A DNA stretch of 64,000 nucleotides from Mixta gaviniae (GCF_002953195.1 NZ_CP026377.1:1674001-1738000), one strand, 5' to 3'; numbered from the stretch's first letter, positions 30,642-40,467 are shown. Numbers and translations are program-made. Notes: generated by a model not told the origin, from the letters alone.

Positions 30642-30775
30642 TACGGTTTCCTGTAGAAAACGGCATGAATCAAAGATAACAGCGTTTGATTGTAACCTGT
30701 TTTAACGGTGGAGCGGTAAACTGCAGACCGGTAGACTAGCCACCAACAGAATCCGCCTAACTTTGGTTATCACGC

Positions 30776-32830
30776 ATGGAATTAAAAGCAACCTCGCTTG
30801 GCAAACATCTGGCGCAGCATCCCTATAATCGGGTGCGGCTGCTCAGCGCCGGAGTGGAAGTCAGCGGTGAAAAACATGAGTACCTGATCCCGTTTAATCA
30901 GCTGCTGGAGGTGAAATGCAAACGCGGGGTGATCTGGGGCGAGCTGGAGTTCACGCTGCCGGATGAAAAGGTGGTGCGGCTGCACGGCACCGAGTGGCAG
31001 GAGACGCAGCGTTTTTACCACTACCTGACGCATGCATGGCAGCAGTGGAGCGCCGAGATGAGCGTTATCAGCGCCGGGGTGCTAACCGCAACAATCGCTG
31101 AGCTGCAGCAAATCGAAGCGCAGGATAGCTGGCTGAAGCGAAGCGAGCTGGCGCAGATGCAGGCGAAAATAGAAGAGGCATTTAGCGCGCTGCCGATGCC
31201 GGTCGCCCGCCTCGACAGTTTTGACAACTGCCGCGAGCCTGGCCTGCAGTGTCAGCAGTGGCTGCGCAGCGGCGAAGCGATGCTGGCCCGGCGCAACGCT
31301 GCCTGGACCGAACGCATGCTGGAGCAGCATGCGGATTTTTTCGCGACGGTAGAGTCGACGCCGCTCAATGCCTCGCAGGCGCGCGCGGTGGTCAACGGCG
31401 AAGATGCGCTGCTGGTGCTGGCGGGCGCCGGCAGCGGCAAAACCTCGGTGCTGGTGGCGCGCGCGGGCTGGCTGCTGCAGCGTCGACAGGCGCAGCCGCA
31501 GCAGATTTTATTGCTGGCGTTTGGCCGCGAGGCGGCGGAAGAGATGAACCAGCGTATCAGCGCGCGTTTGCCGCATGAGCCTGTTGAGGCGCGCACCTTT
31601 CATTCGCTGGCGTTGCACATCATTCGCGAAGGCAGCAAGAAACAACCGGTCATCTCGCGGCTGGAAAGCGACGACGAAGCGCGGCGTCAGCTGCTGATTG
31701 AGACCTGGCGCCAGCAGTGTGCGGAGAAAAAAGCTCACGCCAGCGGCTGGCGCCAGTGGCTGACGGAAGAGCTGGAATGGACAGTGCCGGAAGGCGATTT
31801 CTGGCAGGACGAAAGGCTGACCCAGCGGCTCGCCAGCCGGCTGGAGCGCTGGCTTGGACTGATGCGCATGCATGGTGGCGCCCAGGCGGCGATGATCGCC
31901 GATGCACCTGAAGCGGTGCGCGACAGCTTCGCCAGGCGCATAAAGCTGATGGCGCCACTGCTGAAGGCCTGGAAAAGCGCGCTGAAAGACGAGGGCGCCG
32001 TGGATTTTCCGGGCCTGATGCATCAGGCGATCAATCTGCTGGAGAAAGGCCGCTTTATCAGCCCGTGGAAGCATATTCTGGTGGATGAATTTCAGGATAT
32101 TTCACCGCAAAGGGCGGCGCTGTTGGCCGCGCTGCGCAAGCAAAACCGGCAGACCAGCCTGTTTGCCGTTGGCGACGATTGTCAGGCGATTTACCGCTTC
32201 AGTGGCGCGGAAATGAGCCTGACTACCGCGTTCCATCACTATTTCGGCGCCGGCGATCGCTGCGTGCTGGAGACCACCTATCGTTTTAACGATCGCATCG
32301 GCGACATCGCTACGCGCTTCGTGCAGGAAAATCCGCATCAGCTGGTAAAACCGCTTAACAGCGTGAGCAAAGGCACTAAAAAGGCGATCTCGCTGCTGCC
32401 TGACGATAAGCTGGAGGCGCTGCTGGATAAAATCAGCGGCTATGCCGCGCCAGAGGAGCGTGTGCTGCTGCTGGGGCGTTATCATCATCTGCGACCCGCT
32501 TTGCTAAGCAAAGCCAAAACGCGCTGGCCGAAGCTGTTGCTCGATTTTATGACCATTCACGCCAGTAAAGGGCAGCAGGCGGATTACGTGATTCTGCTTG
32601 GTCTGCAGGCAGGCAGTGACGGCTTTCCCGCCGCCGCGCGTGAAACGGTGCTGGAAGAGGGGCTGTTGCCTCAGCCGGAAGATTTTCCCGATGCGGAAGA
32701 GCGCCGGCTGGCCTATGTCGCGCTGACGCGGGCGAAACAGCAGGTATGGCTGCTCTATAACCGGCAGCAGCCATCGGTATTTGTCGAGGTGTTTAAACGC
32801 CTGGGCGTGCCGCTATTGCGTAAGCCATAG
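30776..32830 (+). CDS. helD: DNA helicase IV
   Basis: UvrD/Rep-type superfamily 1 3'-5' DNA helicase. It has 684 residues, the same as in E. coli. An N-terminal accessory domain (about 1-190, FNQLLEVKCKRGVIWGELEFTLPDEKVVRLHG) precedes the motor: Q-motif LNASQARAV, Walker A AGAGSGKTSVL near 217, Walker B LVDEFQDISPQRA near 435, AVGDDCQAIYRFSGAE (motif III) and C-terminal MTIHASKGQQADYVILLG and YVALTRAKQQVW. One visible change from E. coli is a cysteine in GDDCQAIYRF where E. coli has tryptophan. No strong ribosome-binding site before ATG 30776. Confidence 0.97.
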   Translation: MELKATSLGKHLAQHPYNRVRLLSAGVEVSGEKHEYLIPFNQLLEVKCKRGVIWGELEFTLPDEKVVRLHGTEWQETQRFYHYLTHAWQQWSAEMSVISAGVLTATIAELQQIEAQDSWLKRSELAQMQAKIEEAFSALPMPVARLDSFDNCREPGLQCQQWLRSGEAMLARRNAAWTERMLEQHADFFATVESTPLNASQARAVVNGEDALLVLAGAGSGKTSVLVARAGWLLQRRQAQPQQILLLAFGREAAEEMNQRISARLPHEPVEARTFHSLALHIIREGSKKQPVISRLESDDEARRQLLIETWRQQCAEKKAHASGWRQWLTEELEWTVPEGDFWQDERLTQRLASRLERWLGLMRMHGGAQAAMIADAPEAVRDSFARRIKLMAPLLKAWKSALKDEGAVDFPGLMHQAINLLEKGRFISPWKHILVDEFQDISPQRAALLAALRKQNRQTSLFAVGDDCQAIYRFSGAEMSLTTAFHHYFGAGDRCVLETTYRFNDRIGDIATRFVQENPHQLVKPLNSVSKGTKKAISLLPDDKLEALLDKISGYAAPEERVLLLGRYHHLRPALLSKAKTRWPKLLLDFMTIHASKGQQADYVILLGLQAGSDGFPAAARETVLEEGLLPQPEDFPDAEERRLAYVALTRAKQQVWLLYNRQQPSVFVEVFKRLGVPLLRKP

Positions 32831-32831
32831 A

Positions 32832-32856
32832 CCCGCCGATACGGCGGGTTATTTCA
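32832..32856 (+). terminator. Weak hairpin between helD and mgsA
   Basis: Perfect stem CCCGCCG / CGGCGGG with loop ATA right after the helD stop, followed by TTATTTC. The mgsA stop lies in the tail of the hairpin. Confidence 0.5.
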
Positions 32857-33307
32857 GGCGCGCGCGCAGGTAATTTTGATAATCGGGGATCTGAATCGCC
32901 ACCGCCTGGCTAAACAGCGGCGAGTTAATTAAAAAATCGGCGGTGGAGCGGTTAGTGGCGGTGGGAATATTCCATACCGTCGCCAGGCGCAGCAGCGCTT
33001 TGACGTCAGGGTCGTGCGGCACGGCATTCAACGGATCCCAGAAAAAAATCAGCAGGTCGATTTTTCCTTCAGCAATCAGGGCGCCCACCTGCTGGTCGCC
33101 GCCCATCGGGCCACTGAGCATGGCGTTCACCTCAAGGCCGGTTTCGCGCTGGATCAGGTTGCCGGTGGTGCCGGTCGCGTAGAGCGTATGCGCACCCAGC
33201 AGCGCGGTATGCTGGCTGACCCATTCGAGCAGAGAGGATTTACAGTGATCGTGCGCCACCAGGGCAATTTTTTTCGCTTCGGCAAGGGTACGGCTGGTCT
33301 GCTCCAT
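32849..33307 (-). CDS. mgsA: Methylglyoxal synthase
   Basis: Converts dihydroxyacetone phosphate to methylglyoxal and phosphate, a bypass of lower glycolysis used when phosphate is limiting. It has 152 residues, the E. coli length. Active-site features are H19 in LVAHDHCK, the phosphate-binding ATGTTGN, D71 in [11 protein letters not shown] and H98 in [21 protein letters not shown]. Lone gene on the minus strand between helD and yccT, as in E. coli. Confidence 0.97.
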   Translation of the reverse strand: MEQTSRTLAEAKKIALVAHDHCKSSLLEWVSQHTALLGAHTLYATGTTGNLIQRETGLEVNAMLSGPMGGDQQVGALIAEGKIDLLIFFWDPLNAVPHDPDVKALLRLATVWNIPTATNRSTADFLINSPLFSQAVAIQIPDYQNYLRARLK

Positions 33308-33376
33308 TCAGGCATCCTGTTGAGATAAGGTAAAAAAGGAAACAGAACCGAGTTTACCCCTGCCGTACGCTAAACA

Positions 33377-34027
33377 TCAACTTGCCCGTAGCGCCTTCAT
33401 CCAGATCACCAGGCGCTGGCGCGTGGCGCTGTCGACCTGATGAAACCACAGCTGTAAAAGCTGTTCGGCAGGGAGGTTAGCGCCGACCACATCAACCGGG
33501 AACTTCTCCTGTCTGACGCTTAACGGCGGCTGCTGCGCGAAACGCGGTACCGAAGCGATCTGGCCGTTGCGGTTATAGGCCATCAACGCTTTTTCCAGGT
33601 CGGTTTGTTCTCCGTTGCGCAAGGGGAGGCGATCGCGGCGGCTTGATACCGTCTCGCCTTTTTCATCCACCAGGATAAAGGCGCTGTTTTTATCAAACAG
33701 GCGGCGGTCGTGCAGGGTATCAAGCTGCGGCAGGCGAACGGAGATCGATTTCGCTTTAGCGATAAAGGTCACAATCAGCGGATCGGAGATATAGCTGCGG
33801 CGTGCGCCGTTGTGGGTCGGACCCAGATTTTTTTCAACGCGGAATAGCAACTGATGCTCGCCATTGTCCAGTTCCAGTCCTTCGGCGCCCTTAAGCAGTG
33901 AGCCTGAAATTTTGCGTCCGTCCAGCACCAGCAAATCGATATCGGGATCGAGCCTGAGCGTAGTCGCGTAACAGGATGTTGCGAACAGCAACGCAAGCAA
34001 ACCTGAGCAGATCAAACGCAGCTTCAT
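33377..34027 (-). CDS. yccT: YccT (CsgI) family periplasmic protein
   Basis: DUF2057-family periplasmic protein. In E. coli and Salmonella, YccT/CsgI acts outside the inner membrane to restrain curli assembly. It has 216 residues (E. coli 220) with signal peptide MKLRLICSGLLALLFATSCYA. The family opening LRLDPDIDLLVLDGRKISGSLLKGAEGLELDNGEHQLLFRVEK follows. No curli genes are in this window, so that role cannot be tested from context. Confidence 0.92.
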   Translation of the reverse strand: MKLRLICSGLLALLFATSCYATTLRLDPDIDLLVLDGRKISGSLLKGAEGLELDNGEHQLLFRVEKNLGPTHNGARRSYISDPLIVTFIAKAKSISVRLPQLDTLHDRRLFDKNSAFILVDEKGETVSSRRDRLPLRNGEQTDLEKALMAYNRNGQIASVPRFAQQPPLSVRQEKFPVDVVGANLPAEQLLQLWFHQVDSATRQRLVIWMKALRAS

Positions 34028-34216
34028 TATTTCTCCAAAAGGCGCACGGGAAACCCGGCAGTGAATGTATCAAATTCTTACATTATGGCAGCGTGTTAAC
34101 ATTTTAACATATTATTTTGTGCCCTGAATCGCTAAATGCGCTCATCCGTACCGCCTGTTCATTGACGCAGCAGAATTCGCCTAGAATGGGAGAACGAATC
34201 ACCTCAGGAGATGCTG

Positions 34217-34636
34217 ATGAACGACCAAATGATAGCCGATGTACTGACTTCAACCCGTACCATTGCGCTGGTGGGAGCCAGCGACCAGCCGCACCGCCCC
34301 AGCTACGGCGTGATGGCCTGGCTGCTGCAGCAGGGATATAAGGTTATCCCGGTAAATCCGGGTCTGGCGGGACAGACGCTGCTGGGGCAGAAAGTCTATG
34401 CCGCGCTGGCGGATATCCCGGAACCGGTGGATATGGTGGATGTGTTCCGTCATTCGGAGGCGGCCTGGGGCGTGGCGCAGGAAGCGATTAGCATCGGCGC
34501 GAAAACGTTGTGGCTGCAGCAGGGCGTGATCAATGAGCAGGCGGCAACGCTGGCGGCGGATGCCGGGCTGAACGTGGTGATGGATCGCTGTCCAAAGATT
34601 GAGATCCCGCGGCTGGGATTACTGAAGCACAAATAA
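34217..34636 (+). CDS. yccU: CoA-binding domain protein YccU
   Basis: Small Rossmann-fold protein of the CoA_binding_2 family; cellular role unknown. It has 139 residues from ATG 34217 (E. coli 137). Nucleotide-binding region: [35 protein letters not shown]-terminal [16 protein letters not shown]. An ATG six bases earlier (34211) touches the AGGAG sequence directly, whereas 34217 has correct spacing. Divergent from yccT and convergent with hspQ. Confidence 0.92.
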   Translation: MNDQMIADVLTSTRTIALVGASDQPHRPSYGVMAWLLQQGYKVIPVNPGLAGQTLLGQKVYAALADIPEPVDMVDVFRHSEAAWGVAQEAISIGAKTLWLQQGVINEQAATLAADAGLNVVMDRCPKIEIPRLGLLKHK

Positions 34637-34640
34637 GCAG

Positions 34641-34676
34641 AGAAAAAGGCCTGACGAGCATCGCCAAATCAGGCCT
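34641..34676 (-). terminator. Rho-independent terminator of hspQ
   Basis: Eight-base stem AGGCCTGA / TCAGGCCT with a 14-base loop. On the minus strand it is followed by TTTTTCT; it lies 44 bases after the hspQ stop. Confidence 0.65.
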
Positions 34677-34719
34677 GCCTGACCTGCTTCGACGCTGCCC
34701 GACATAACCTCGGCAGATG

Positions 34720-35037
34720 TTAGTGACGCAAACGCGGCGCCATAAGCTGCTGACGCACCGACTCCGCCAGTTCATCCAGCGAAGGCTGTTCGGGATGAAG
34801 GATTTGCGGTTCGCCCGAGAGCTGGGCTTCGGCAAGATAAGCATGGATCGGCTCGCCGTCGTCATCTTCGGTGACCACGTGATACCAGGGCGCAGCAAGC
34901 AGCGCGTCGTTGGCGTCAACATCCTCCACGCCAGGATCGTCTAACGAGTACTCGGGATCGACATCAACCACCACTCCCAGAAAGCCCAGCATCTTGTGAC
35001 GCACCTGCTGACCAATTCCAAATTTACTGGCAATCAT
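34720..35037 (-). CDS. hspQ: Heat shock protein HspQ
   Basis: Hemimethylated-DNA-binding (YccV-like) family. HspQ was described as promoting degradation of a mutant DnaA and as a specificity enhancer and substrate of Lon. It has 105 residues, the E. coli length: [32 protein letters not shown], then [25 protein letters not shown] and the C-terminal MAPRLRH. The ATG at 35037 is preceded by TTG in frame, but the family starts MIASKFG. A GGAGG site (on CAGGAGGTATTG) lies at a good distance. Confidence 0.95.
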   Translation of the reverse strand: MIASKFGIGQQVRHKMLGFLGVVVDVDPEYSLDDPGVEDVDANDALLAAPWYHVVTEDDDGEPIHAYLAEAQLSGEPQILHPEQPSLDELAESVRQQLMAPRLRH

Positions 35038-35099
35038 CAATACCTCCTGTCAAACATTGCCTTTACTGCCAATATGGCGGCAAAGGCATCGTTTTCAAG

Positions 35100-36290
35100 T
35101 TACAGCACGCGACAGGCGACGCCTTTCAGGTAAAGCCCTTCAGGATAGCTGGCGATCACCGGGTGATCGGCCGCCTGGCGGAACTGCTCTATAAATTGTA
35201 CATCACGGCGGGCATCTACGGCGGCGTCAGCGATGATTTTCTGGAATAAATCGGTGGGCATCAGGCCGGAGCAGGAGAAAGTCAGCAGCATACCGCCCGG
35301 GGTGAGCAGCTGCATCGCCAGCATATTGATATCTTTATAGCCGCGGCAGGCGCCCGCCAGCTGATTTTTATTTTCCACGAACTTCGGCGGGTCCATCACG
35401 ATAAGATCGAACTTTTCGCCGCTGTCGCGATAGCTGCGCAGCAGTTTGAACACGTCTTCGCGCAGGAACTGCGCTTTGCTGAGGTCCAGACCATTCAGTT
35501 CGACGTTCTGCTTCGCGACATCCAGCGCGGCCTGAGAGGTATCGACGCTGATCGCTTCGCGGCAGCCGCCCATCAGTGCGGAAACCGCAAAGCCGCCGGT
35601 ATAGGAGAAGCAGTTCAGCACGCGTTTGTCCTGCGCATAGCGGCGCGTGGCGAAACGGCTGTCGCGTTGATCCAGATAGTAACCGGTCTTATGGCCGGTA
35701 CGGATATCCACCAGCAGTTTCATGCCGTGTTCGGTAATCGGCAGCAGATCGGGCGGCAGCTCGCCGCTTACCGGACCCTGCGTCAGCGCCAGCCCCTCTT
35801 TTTTACGTACCGATACGTCGGAACGATCGTAAATGCTGCACTCGGGATAGCACTGCTGCAGCGCAGAGACGATCGCCGGACGCTGGTATTCCGCGCCGGC
35901 GGAAAGTAGCTGCAGTACCAGAAAGGTGCCGAAACGATCGACGGTAACGCCCGGCATGCCGTCCGATTCGCCGGCGATCAGGCGATAGCTGTCGAGGCCG
36001 TCGCGCGCCGCCAGCCAGTCGCGCAGCTGCTGCGCGCTCTGCAGACGACGAACAAAAAAGGCGATATCGACGGATTCATCCTGCTGCCAGCTCCAGACGC
36101 GCGCGCGGATCTGCGAATCGGGAGAAAAAGCGGCGCGGGCCAGCCATTTGCCCTGGCTGTCGCAGACGTCAATGGTTTCGCCACGCTGGGCTTTGCCTTC
36201 CATCCGGGCGACGGCGCCGGAAAAGACCCAGGGGTGACGACGGAGCAGGGACTTTTCACGGCCCTTCGCGAGAATCAATCGAACAGTCAT
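35100..36290 (-). CDS. rlmI: 23S rRNA (cytosine-C5) methyltransferase RlmI
   Basis: SAM-dependent enzyme that methylates C1962 of 23S rRNA. It has 396 residues, the E. coli length. An N-terminal PUA domain (1-80, [24 protein letters not shown]) is followed by a central beta-hairpin region and a Rossmann methyltransferase with [31 protein letters not shown] (motif IV) and [10 protein letters not shown] carrying the second conserved cysteine. Divergent from yccX. Confidence 0.97.
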   Translation of the reverse strand: MTVRLILAKGREKSLLRRHPWVFSGAVARMEGKAQRGETIDVCDSQGKWLARAAFSPDSQIRARVWSWQQDESVDIAFFVRRLQSAQQLRDWLAARDGLDSYRLIAGESDGMPGVTVDRFGTFLVLQLLSAGAEYQRPAIVSALQQCYPECSIYDRSDVSVRKKEGLALTQGPVSGELPPDLLPITEHGMKLLVDIRTGHKTGYYLDQRDSRFATRRYAQDKRVLNCFSYTGGFAVSALMGGCREAISVDTSQAALDVAKQNVELNGLDLSKAQFLREDVFKLLRSYRDSGEKFDLIVMDPPKFVENKNQLAGACRGYKDINMLAMQLLTPGGMLLTFSCSGLMPTDLFQKIIADAAVDARRDVQFIEQFRQAADHPVIASYPEGLYLKGVACRVL

Positions 36291-36379
36291 ATTTTGCTAT
36301 GCTTACCAACGGAAAATGAGGCGACATTGTCCGGTGGATACCGGAAAAATGCAATCAACCTACATCGCAGGAGGGCGCA

Positions 36380-36658
36380 ATGACGCAGCAGTGCATAAAA
36401 GCCTGGGTTCACGGCCGGGTGCAGGGGGTGGGGTTTCGCTACAGCACCCAGGCGCAGGCGCAGCAGCTGGGATTAACCGGCTACGCGCGCAATCTGGACG
36501 ACGGCAGCGTAGAGGTGCTGGCCTGCGGCGATAGCGCGCAGCTGGAGCAGCTGCTGACGTGGTTAAAAGCGGGTGGGCCGCGTAGCGCGCGCGTCGATCG
36601 CGTTCTGACTGAACCGCATCAGCCTGCAGAAACGCCGCAGCGCTTCACCACCGGCTAA
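36380..36658 (+). CDS. yccX: Acylphosphatase
   Basis: Small enzyme that hydrolyses acyl phosphates such as carbamoyl phosphate and 1,3-bisphosphoglycerate. It has 92 residues with the acylphosphatase signature [37 protein letters not shown]; the Arg in GVGFR binds phosphate and the conserved Asn in RNLDDG is catalytic. CAGGAGG precedes the ATG. Between rlmI and tusE, as in E. coli. Confidence 0.96.
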   Translation: MTQQCIKAWVHGRVQGVGFRYSTQAQAQQLGLTGYARNLDDGSVEVLACGDSAQLEQLLTWLKAGGPRSARVDRVLTEPHQPAETPQRFTTG

Positions 36659-36684
36659 ACGAGTAAAGAAGGGCGCCTGTTTCG

Positions 36685-37011
36685 TTACAGGCACTTCACC
36701 GGTTTCGGCAGGCCTGCGATTTTGGTCGCCTGCTTTGCCGGGCCGTCAGGGAAGAGACGAAACAGATAGCGGCTGTTGCCTTTCTCCTCGCCGAACTTCT
36801 GCGCCATCGCTTTCACCAACATGCGCACGGCGGGCGAGGTGTTGAATTCCAGATAGAACGCCCGAACAAAATGCACCACTTCCCAGTGCGCATCGCTCAT
36901 CTCAATCGACTCTTCCGCGGCGATTTGCAGCGCCAGCGCCTCGCTCCAGTCGGCCGGATCCAACAGATAACCCTGCGCATCGCGCGCGATTTCTTTGCCT
37001 TCGAACAGCAC
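36685..37011 (-). CDS. tusE: Sulfur relay protein TusE
   Basis: Last carrier of the Tus sulfur relay: takes persulfide sulfur from TusBCD and gives it to MnmA for 2-thiolation of tRNA wobble uridines. It has 108 residues of the DsrC family. The catalytic cysteine is the penultimate residue (KPVKCL), and the conserved block [28 protein letters not shown] is present. The start is GTG at 37011 with GAGG seven bases upstream; no ATG is available in frame. Confidence 0.95.
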   Translation of the reverse strand: MLFEGKEIARDAQGYLLDPADWSEALALQIAAEESIEMSDAHWEVVHFVRAFYLEFNTSPAVRMLVKAMAQKFGEEKGNSRYLFRLFPDGPAKQATKIAGLPKPVKCL

Positions 37012-37065
37012 GGTATGACCTCAATAATGGAAACTGTGCCTATCTTAGCAAAATTGCCGCCGACG

Positions 37066-37093
37066 AAAAAACAAAGCCCCGCAGAGCGGGGCT
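37066..37093 (-). terminator. Rho-independent terminator of yccA
   Basis: Eight-base stem AGCCCCGC / GCGGGGCT with loop AGA. On the minus strand it is followed by TTGTTTTTTCG; it lies 26 bases after the yccA stop. Confidence 0.85.
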
Positions 37094-37118
37094 GGATAAG
37101 GCGGGCAGCGTGGCTGGC

Positions 37119-37781
37119 TTAGTCGTTGCGCGACGAGAAGCCGAGGATGCTGAGCAAGCTGATAAAGATGTTATACAGCGAAACATAGAGGCTGATGGTG
37201 GCGCGAATATAATTGGTTTCGCCGCCGTGAATGATATTGCTGGTTTCCCACAAAATAGCGCCGGTGGAGAAAAGAATGAACAACGCGCTGATTGCCAGCT
37301 GCAAGGCCGGCAGCTGCAGGAACAGGTTAGCGATCACCGCCACCAGCAGCACCACAAAGCCCGCCATCATCATACCGCCGAGGAATGACATATCGCGGCG
37401 GGTGGTCAGCACATAGGCCGAACAGCAGAAAAAGACCAGCGCGGTGCCGCCGAGCGCCAGCGCGATAGCGTCGCCCATGCCGGCGGAGAGAAACGAATTC
37501 AGGATCGGCCCCAGGCTATAGCCGAGGAAGCCGGTAAAGGCGAAGGCGGCCAGAATGCCGGTCGGGCTGTTCGCCAGGCGATAGGTCAGAAACATCAGGC
37601 CATAAAAACCGACCAGCATCAGGATCAGGCCCGGCGCGGGCAGGTTCAGTAGCGTGCTGGCGGTCGCCGTCGCGGCAGAGAAGGCCAGCGTCAGCCCCAG
37701 CAGAAAATAGGTATTACGTAAAACTTTATGGGTGCTGAGCAGCGAAGTGCCGGCACCAGAGCGGGAAACGATACGATCCAT
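37119..37781 (-). CDS. yccA: FtsH modulator YccA (BAX inhibitor-1 family)
   Basis: Inner-membrane protein with seven helices of the Bax inhibitor-1 (UPF0005) family. In E. coli it is an FtsH substrate that protects SecY in jammed translocons. It has 220 residues from ATG 37781 ([28 protein letters not shown]), close to E. coli (219). Helices include [19 protein letters not shown] and [53 protein letters not shown] lies before this ATG; an upstream in-frame ATG at 37793 is less likely. Confidence 0.96.
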   Translation of the reverse strand: MDRIVSRSGAGTSLLSTHKVLRNTYFLLGLTLAFSAATATASTLLNLPAPGLILMLVGFYGLMFLTYRLANSPTGILAAFAFTGFLGYSLGPILNSFLSAGMGDAIALALGGTALVFFCCSAYVLTTRRDMSFLGGMMMAGFVVLLVAVIANLFLQLPALQLAISALFILFSTGAILWETSNIIHGGETNYIRATISLYVSLYNIFISLLSILGFSSRND

Positions 37782-38000
37782 AATGCACCTCATACAGGGG
37801 TCACAATCTTAGCGCAGAGCATACGAAGCGGGGGAAAAAGGGAAAAGGCGTTTTACCCTTCTTTACGCGTGAAGCCGCTGATTTTGTGAGCCGACTGGCG
37901 ATAATGGCAGCAAAAAAACCGCCGTTGGCTGTTTTTCAGGCGAACGGTCAGCTTTGCTATTTACATTACCCTGAGGGGTGTTTATAGTTCGGCTCATTGC

Positions 38001-38088
38001 GGAGGGGTGGCCGAGCGGCTTAAGGCAGCGGTCTTGAAAACCGCCGATGGGAAACCATCCGAGAGTTCGAATCTCTCCTCCTCCGCCA
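38001..38088 (+). tRNA. serT: tRNA-Ser(UGA), copy 1
   Basis: 88-base class II tRNA with CCA encoded. The acceptor stem GGAGGGG pairs with CTCCTCC, the anticodon loop CTTGAAA has anticodon TGA, the variable arm is long (GATGGGAAACCATC), and the T-loop is GAGAGTTCGAATCTCTC. Same position after yccA as serT in E. coli. Confidence 0.97.
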
Positions 38089-38099
38089 TCGAATTTATG

Positions 38100-38134
38100 A
38101 CGGGCCAGCAGCGATGCTGGCCCGTTTTCGTTTT
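38100..38134 (+). terminator. Terminator after first tRNA-Ser
   Basis: Eleven-base stem ACGGGCCAGCA / TGCTGGCCCGT with loop GCGA, then TTTCGTTTT. Confidence 0.85.
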
Positions 38135-38291
38135 GCCGTCAAGTCCCGCTGCTGCGGTTTTCACCGCTGCGCTGCGAAAATAATCAGTCAGACATTTTTT
38201 GTTTTAAAGGGACTTGCACAAGCAGAATCAAGCCGTTAGACTGCGTCGCACAATATGACACGTCAGCAATCGCGGTTGCAGATGGTCTTGC

Positions 38292-38379
38292 GGAGGGGTG
38301 GCCGAGTGGCTTAAGGCAGCGGTCTTGAAAACCGCCGATGGGAAACCATCCGAGAGTTCGAATCTCTCCTCCTCCGCCA
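38292..38379 (+). tRNA. serT: tRNA-Ser(UGA), copy 2
   Basis: Identical to copy 1 over all 88 bases except one C-to-T change in the D-loop (GAGCGGC becomes GAGTGGC). It lies 203 bases downstream and has its own terminator, so the two copies appear to be separate transcription units. Confidence 0.97.
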
Positions 38380-38715
38380 CATTTCAGAGCCAGCACAGAC
38401 GTGCTGGCTTTTTTGTTGCCCGCTTTCGGCGCTGGTGGGTGCGTCTCCTTTTCCCGAGCGCGCTTTTCCCCGTCGCCGCCATCCGCTTTTCCCCCGCTGG
38501 CGCCGTTGGTAAAAAAGGTGCGCAAGTCCGAAAAACATCCCGTTGCTTTTCAATTGGCTGGCGTAACTCAACCGCGGTGTCGCGCGTCTGCTATAGTCCT
38601 GATACGATATAAGGCCTGTATTCGCGGCCCAGGCGGCGCGTCATACCTGATATCGGCTCTCACACCTCCGGTCAGGAGTCAGCAAGTCATCATCGGATCG
38701 AATGGAACAGTAACA
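38380..38715 (+). other. Intergenic region between tRNA-Ser and agp
   Basis: 336 bases with the tRNA terminator at the start. The rest shows no convincing gene; open frames here are extensions of agp or shadows. The agp promoter should lie in the last 150 bases (e.g. around GTCTGCTATAGTCCTGATAC near 38587-38606), but I could not fix it. Confidence 0.5.
38388..38415 (+). terminator. Terminator after second tRNA-Ser
   Basis: Nine-base stem AGCCAGCAC / GTGCTGGCT with loop AGAC followed by TTTTTTG. Confidence 0.88.
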
Positions 38716-40371
38716 ATGATCAAAAAACTCAGTCTTTGCGCATTGTCGGTTATTGCGGCGTTACCCTTAGGATTTTCCGCTCAGGCCGCTGATGGCGATC
38801 TGCAACTCCAGCAGGTACTTATGTTAAGCCGCCATAACCTGCGCGCGCCGCTGGCGGATAATGGCAGCGTACTGGCGCAGGCCACCAAAAAGTCCTGGCC
38901 GCAGTGGGAAGTGCCGGGCGGCGAGTTAACCACCAAGGGCGGCGTGCTGGAAGTCTATATGGGGCGCTATACCCGCGCGTGGCTGGCGCAGCAGGGGCTG
39001 ATTAAAGCCGACGCCTGTCCGCAAACAAACGAGGTTTTCGCTTATGCGAACAGCCTGCAGCGCACCGTCGCCACCGCCCAATATTTTGTCACCGGCGCCT
39101 TCCCGGGCTGCGATGTTGCGGTGACCCACCAGGATGAGATGGGCACCATGGATCCGGTATTTAACCCGGCCATCACTAACGACAGCGACGAGTTTAATAA
39201 GAAGGCGCTGGCGGCGATGAATGCGCAAGGGGAGAAGCTCAGCCTGAAGCCCGCCTTCCAGCAGCTGGAAAAAATCATCGATTACAAAAACTCGCCGGCC
39301 TGCGACGGAAAAAAACAGTGTACGCTTAGCAGCGATAACCAGAATAAATTCAGTGCGGAAAACGGCAAAGAGCCGAATGTCACGGGTCCGTTGAAGGTGG
39401 GCAACTCGCTGGTGGATGCCTTTACCCTGCAATATTATCAGGGCTTCCCGCTGGATCAGATCGCCTGGGGACAGATTAAAACCCCTGAGCAGTGGCAGGC
39501 ACTTTCCGCGATTAAAAACGGCTATCAGGATGCGCTGTTCTCCTCACCGGAGATTGCGCGCGAGGTCGCTTCGCCGCTGATTGACTATATCCGCAGCCAG
39601 CTGGTTGATCAGGATAAAGCCGCTGCGCCGAAGGTAATGCTGATGGTTGGGCACGATTCCAATATCGCCTCGCTGCTGGCGGCGCTGGATGTGAAGCCTT
39701 ATACGCTGCCGGGCCAGTATGAGAAAACGCCGATTGGCGGCCAGGTGGTGTTTGAACGCTGGCACGATGCGAAGGCGGATAAGGATCTGGTCAAAATCGA
39801 ATATGTTTATCAGACGGCCGATCAGCTGCGCGACAGCGAAGTGTTGAGCCTGAAAAATCCGCCACAGCGCGTGACGCTGCAGCTTAACGGCTGCGAGACG
39901 GACGCCAATGGCTTCTGTTCATGGCAGCAGTTCAGCGGCGTGCTGAACGCGGCGCTGCAGGGCACCGCGTTGCAGCCGGCGGCGGAAAAGCCGGCGGCCA
40001 ATGACGCTGCAGCGACGCAGCAAGATGCGGCGGCGGATAAAGCCGCTGCCGAGACCGCAGCGCAGCAGAAAGCGGCCGCTGACAAAGCGGCTGCCGATAA
40101 CGCAGCGAAAGAGAAAGCGGCAGCGGATAAGAAAGCCGCTGATAAAGCAGCGGCGGCAGAGAAGGCTGCTAAAGAAAAGGCGGCGGCAGATAAGGCGGCG
40201 GCAGATAAAGCGGCGGCCGCAGAGAAAGCCGCTAAAGAGAAAGCCGCGGCAGAGAAGGCTGCAGCGGAGAAAGCGGCGCCGGCCAGCCAGCCGAAACCGC
40301 AGACTGCGCCGAACGCTGATGCGGATAAAGCCCCGCAGTCGCCGGCAAAAGAGACCACGCCTGCGGCATAA
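38716..40371 (+). CDS. agp: Glucose-1-phosphatase (Agp) with a long Ala/Lys-rich C-terminal tail
   Basis: Periplasmic histidine acid phosphatase that scavenges glucose from glucose-1-phosphate. From ATG 38716 it has 551 residues; E. coli Agp has 413. The signal peptide is [24 protein letters not shown]. The catalytic motif is [16 protein letters not shown], the proton-donor region is [15 protein letters not shown], and conserved [15 protein letters not shown] follows the family. From about residue 416 comes a 136-residue tail of repeats such as [22 protein letters not shown], ending [20 protein letters not shown]. This low-complexity segment resembles the helical domain II of TolA and would be a long charged helix in the periplasm. 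Its function is unknown. Ribosome-binding site weak. Followed by a strong terminator. Confidence 0.92.
   Translation: MIKKLSLCALSVIAALPLGFSAQAADGDLQLQQVLMLSRHNLRAPLADNGSVLAQATKKSWPQWEVPGGELTTKGGVLEVYMGRYTRAWLAQQGLIKADACPQTNEVFAYANSLQRTVATAQYFVTGAFPGCDVAVTHQDEMGTMDPVFNPAITNDSDEFNKKALAAMNAQGEKLSLKPAFQQLEKIIDYKNSPACDGKKQCTLSSDNQNKFSAENGKEPNVTGPLKVGNSLVDAFTLQYYQGFPLDQIAWGQIKTPEQWQALSAIKNGYQDALFSSPEIAREVASPLIDYIRSQLVDQDKAAAPKVMLMVGHDSNIASLLAALDVKPYTLPGQYEKTPIGGQVVFERWHDAKADKDLVKIEYVYQTADQLRDSEVLSLKNPPQRVTLQLNGCETDANGFCSWQQFSGVLNAALQGTALQPAAEKPAANDAAATQQDAAADKAAAETAAQQKAAADKAAADNAAKEKAAADKKAADKAAAAEKAAKEKAAADKAAADKAAAAEKAAKEKAAAEKAAAEKAAPASQPKPQTAPNADADKAPQSPAKETTPAA
39973..40314 (+). repeat. Ala/Lys/Glu-rich repeat region within agp
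   Basis: GC-rich imperfect repeats encoding short [16 protein letters not shown] and ADKKAADK units. The DNA is built of variants of GCGGCGGCAGATAAAGCG. Such tracts can expand or contract by slippage in steps of whole codons. Confidence 0.85.
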
Positions 40372-40386
40372 TCCGCTGAGCGCAGT

Positions 40387-40417
40387 AAAAAAGGGAGCCG
40401 ATGGCTCCCTTTTTTTA
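40387..40417. terminator. Bidirectional terminator between agp and aldehyde dehydrogenase gene
   Basis: Stem AGGGAGCC / GGCTCCCT with loop GAT, flanked by an A-run before and a T-run after. Confidence 0.88.
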
Positions 40418-40467
40418 CGCTTGCCGTCCGTCAGGCTGCAGCCATCAAACGGCCCATTCGCCTGTGG

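Noticed and set aside
38001..38379. tRNA-Ser repeats as att sites of a genomic island
   Set aside because: The 203 bases between the copies contain only a terminator and no mobility gene; a simple tRNA duplication explains them.
39973..40314. Repeated DNA units suggesting a CRISPR array
   Set aside because: The units are codon repeats (KAAADKAA) inside an open frame, with no constant repeats or unique spacers of CRISPR size.
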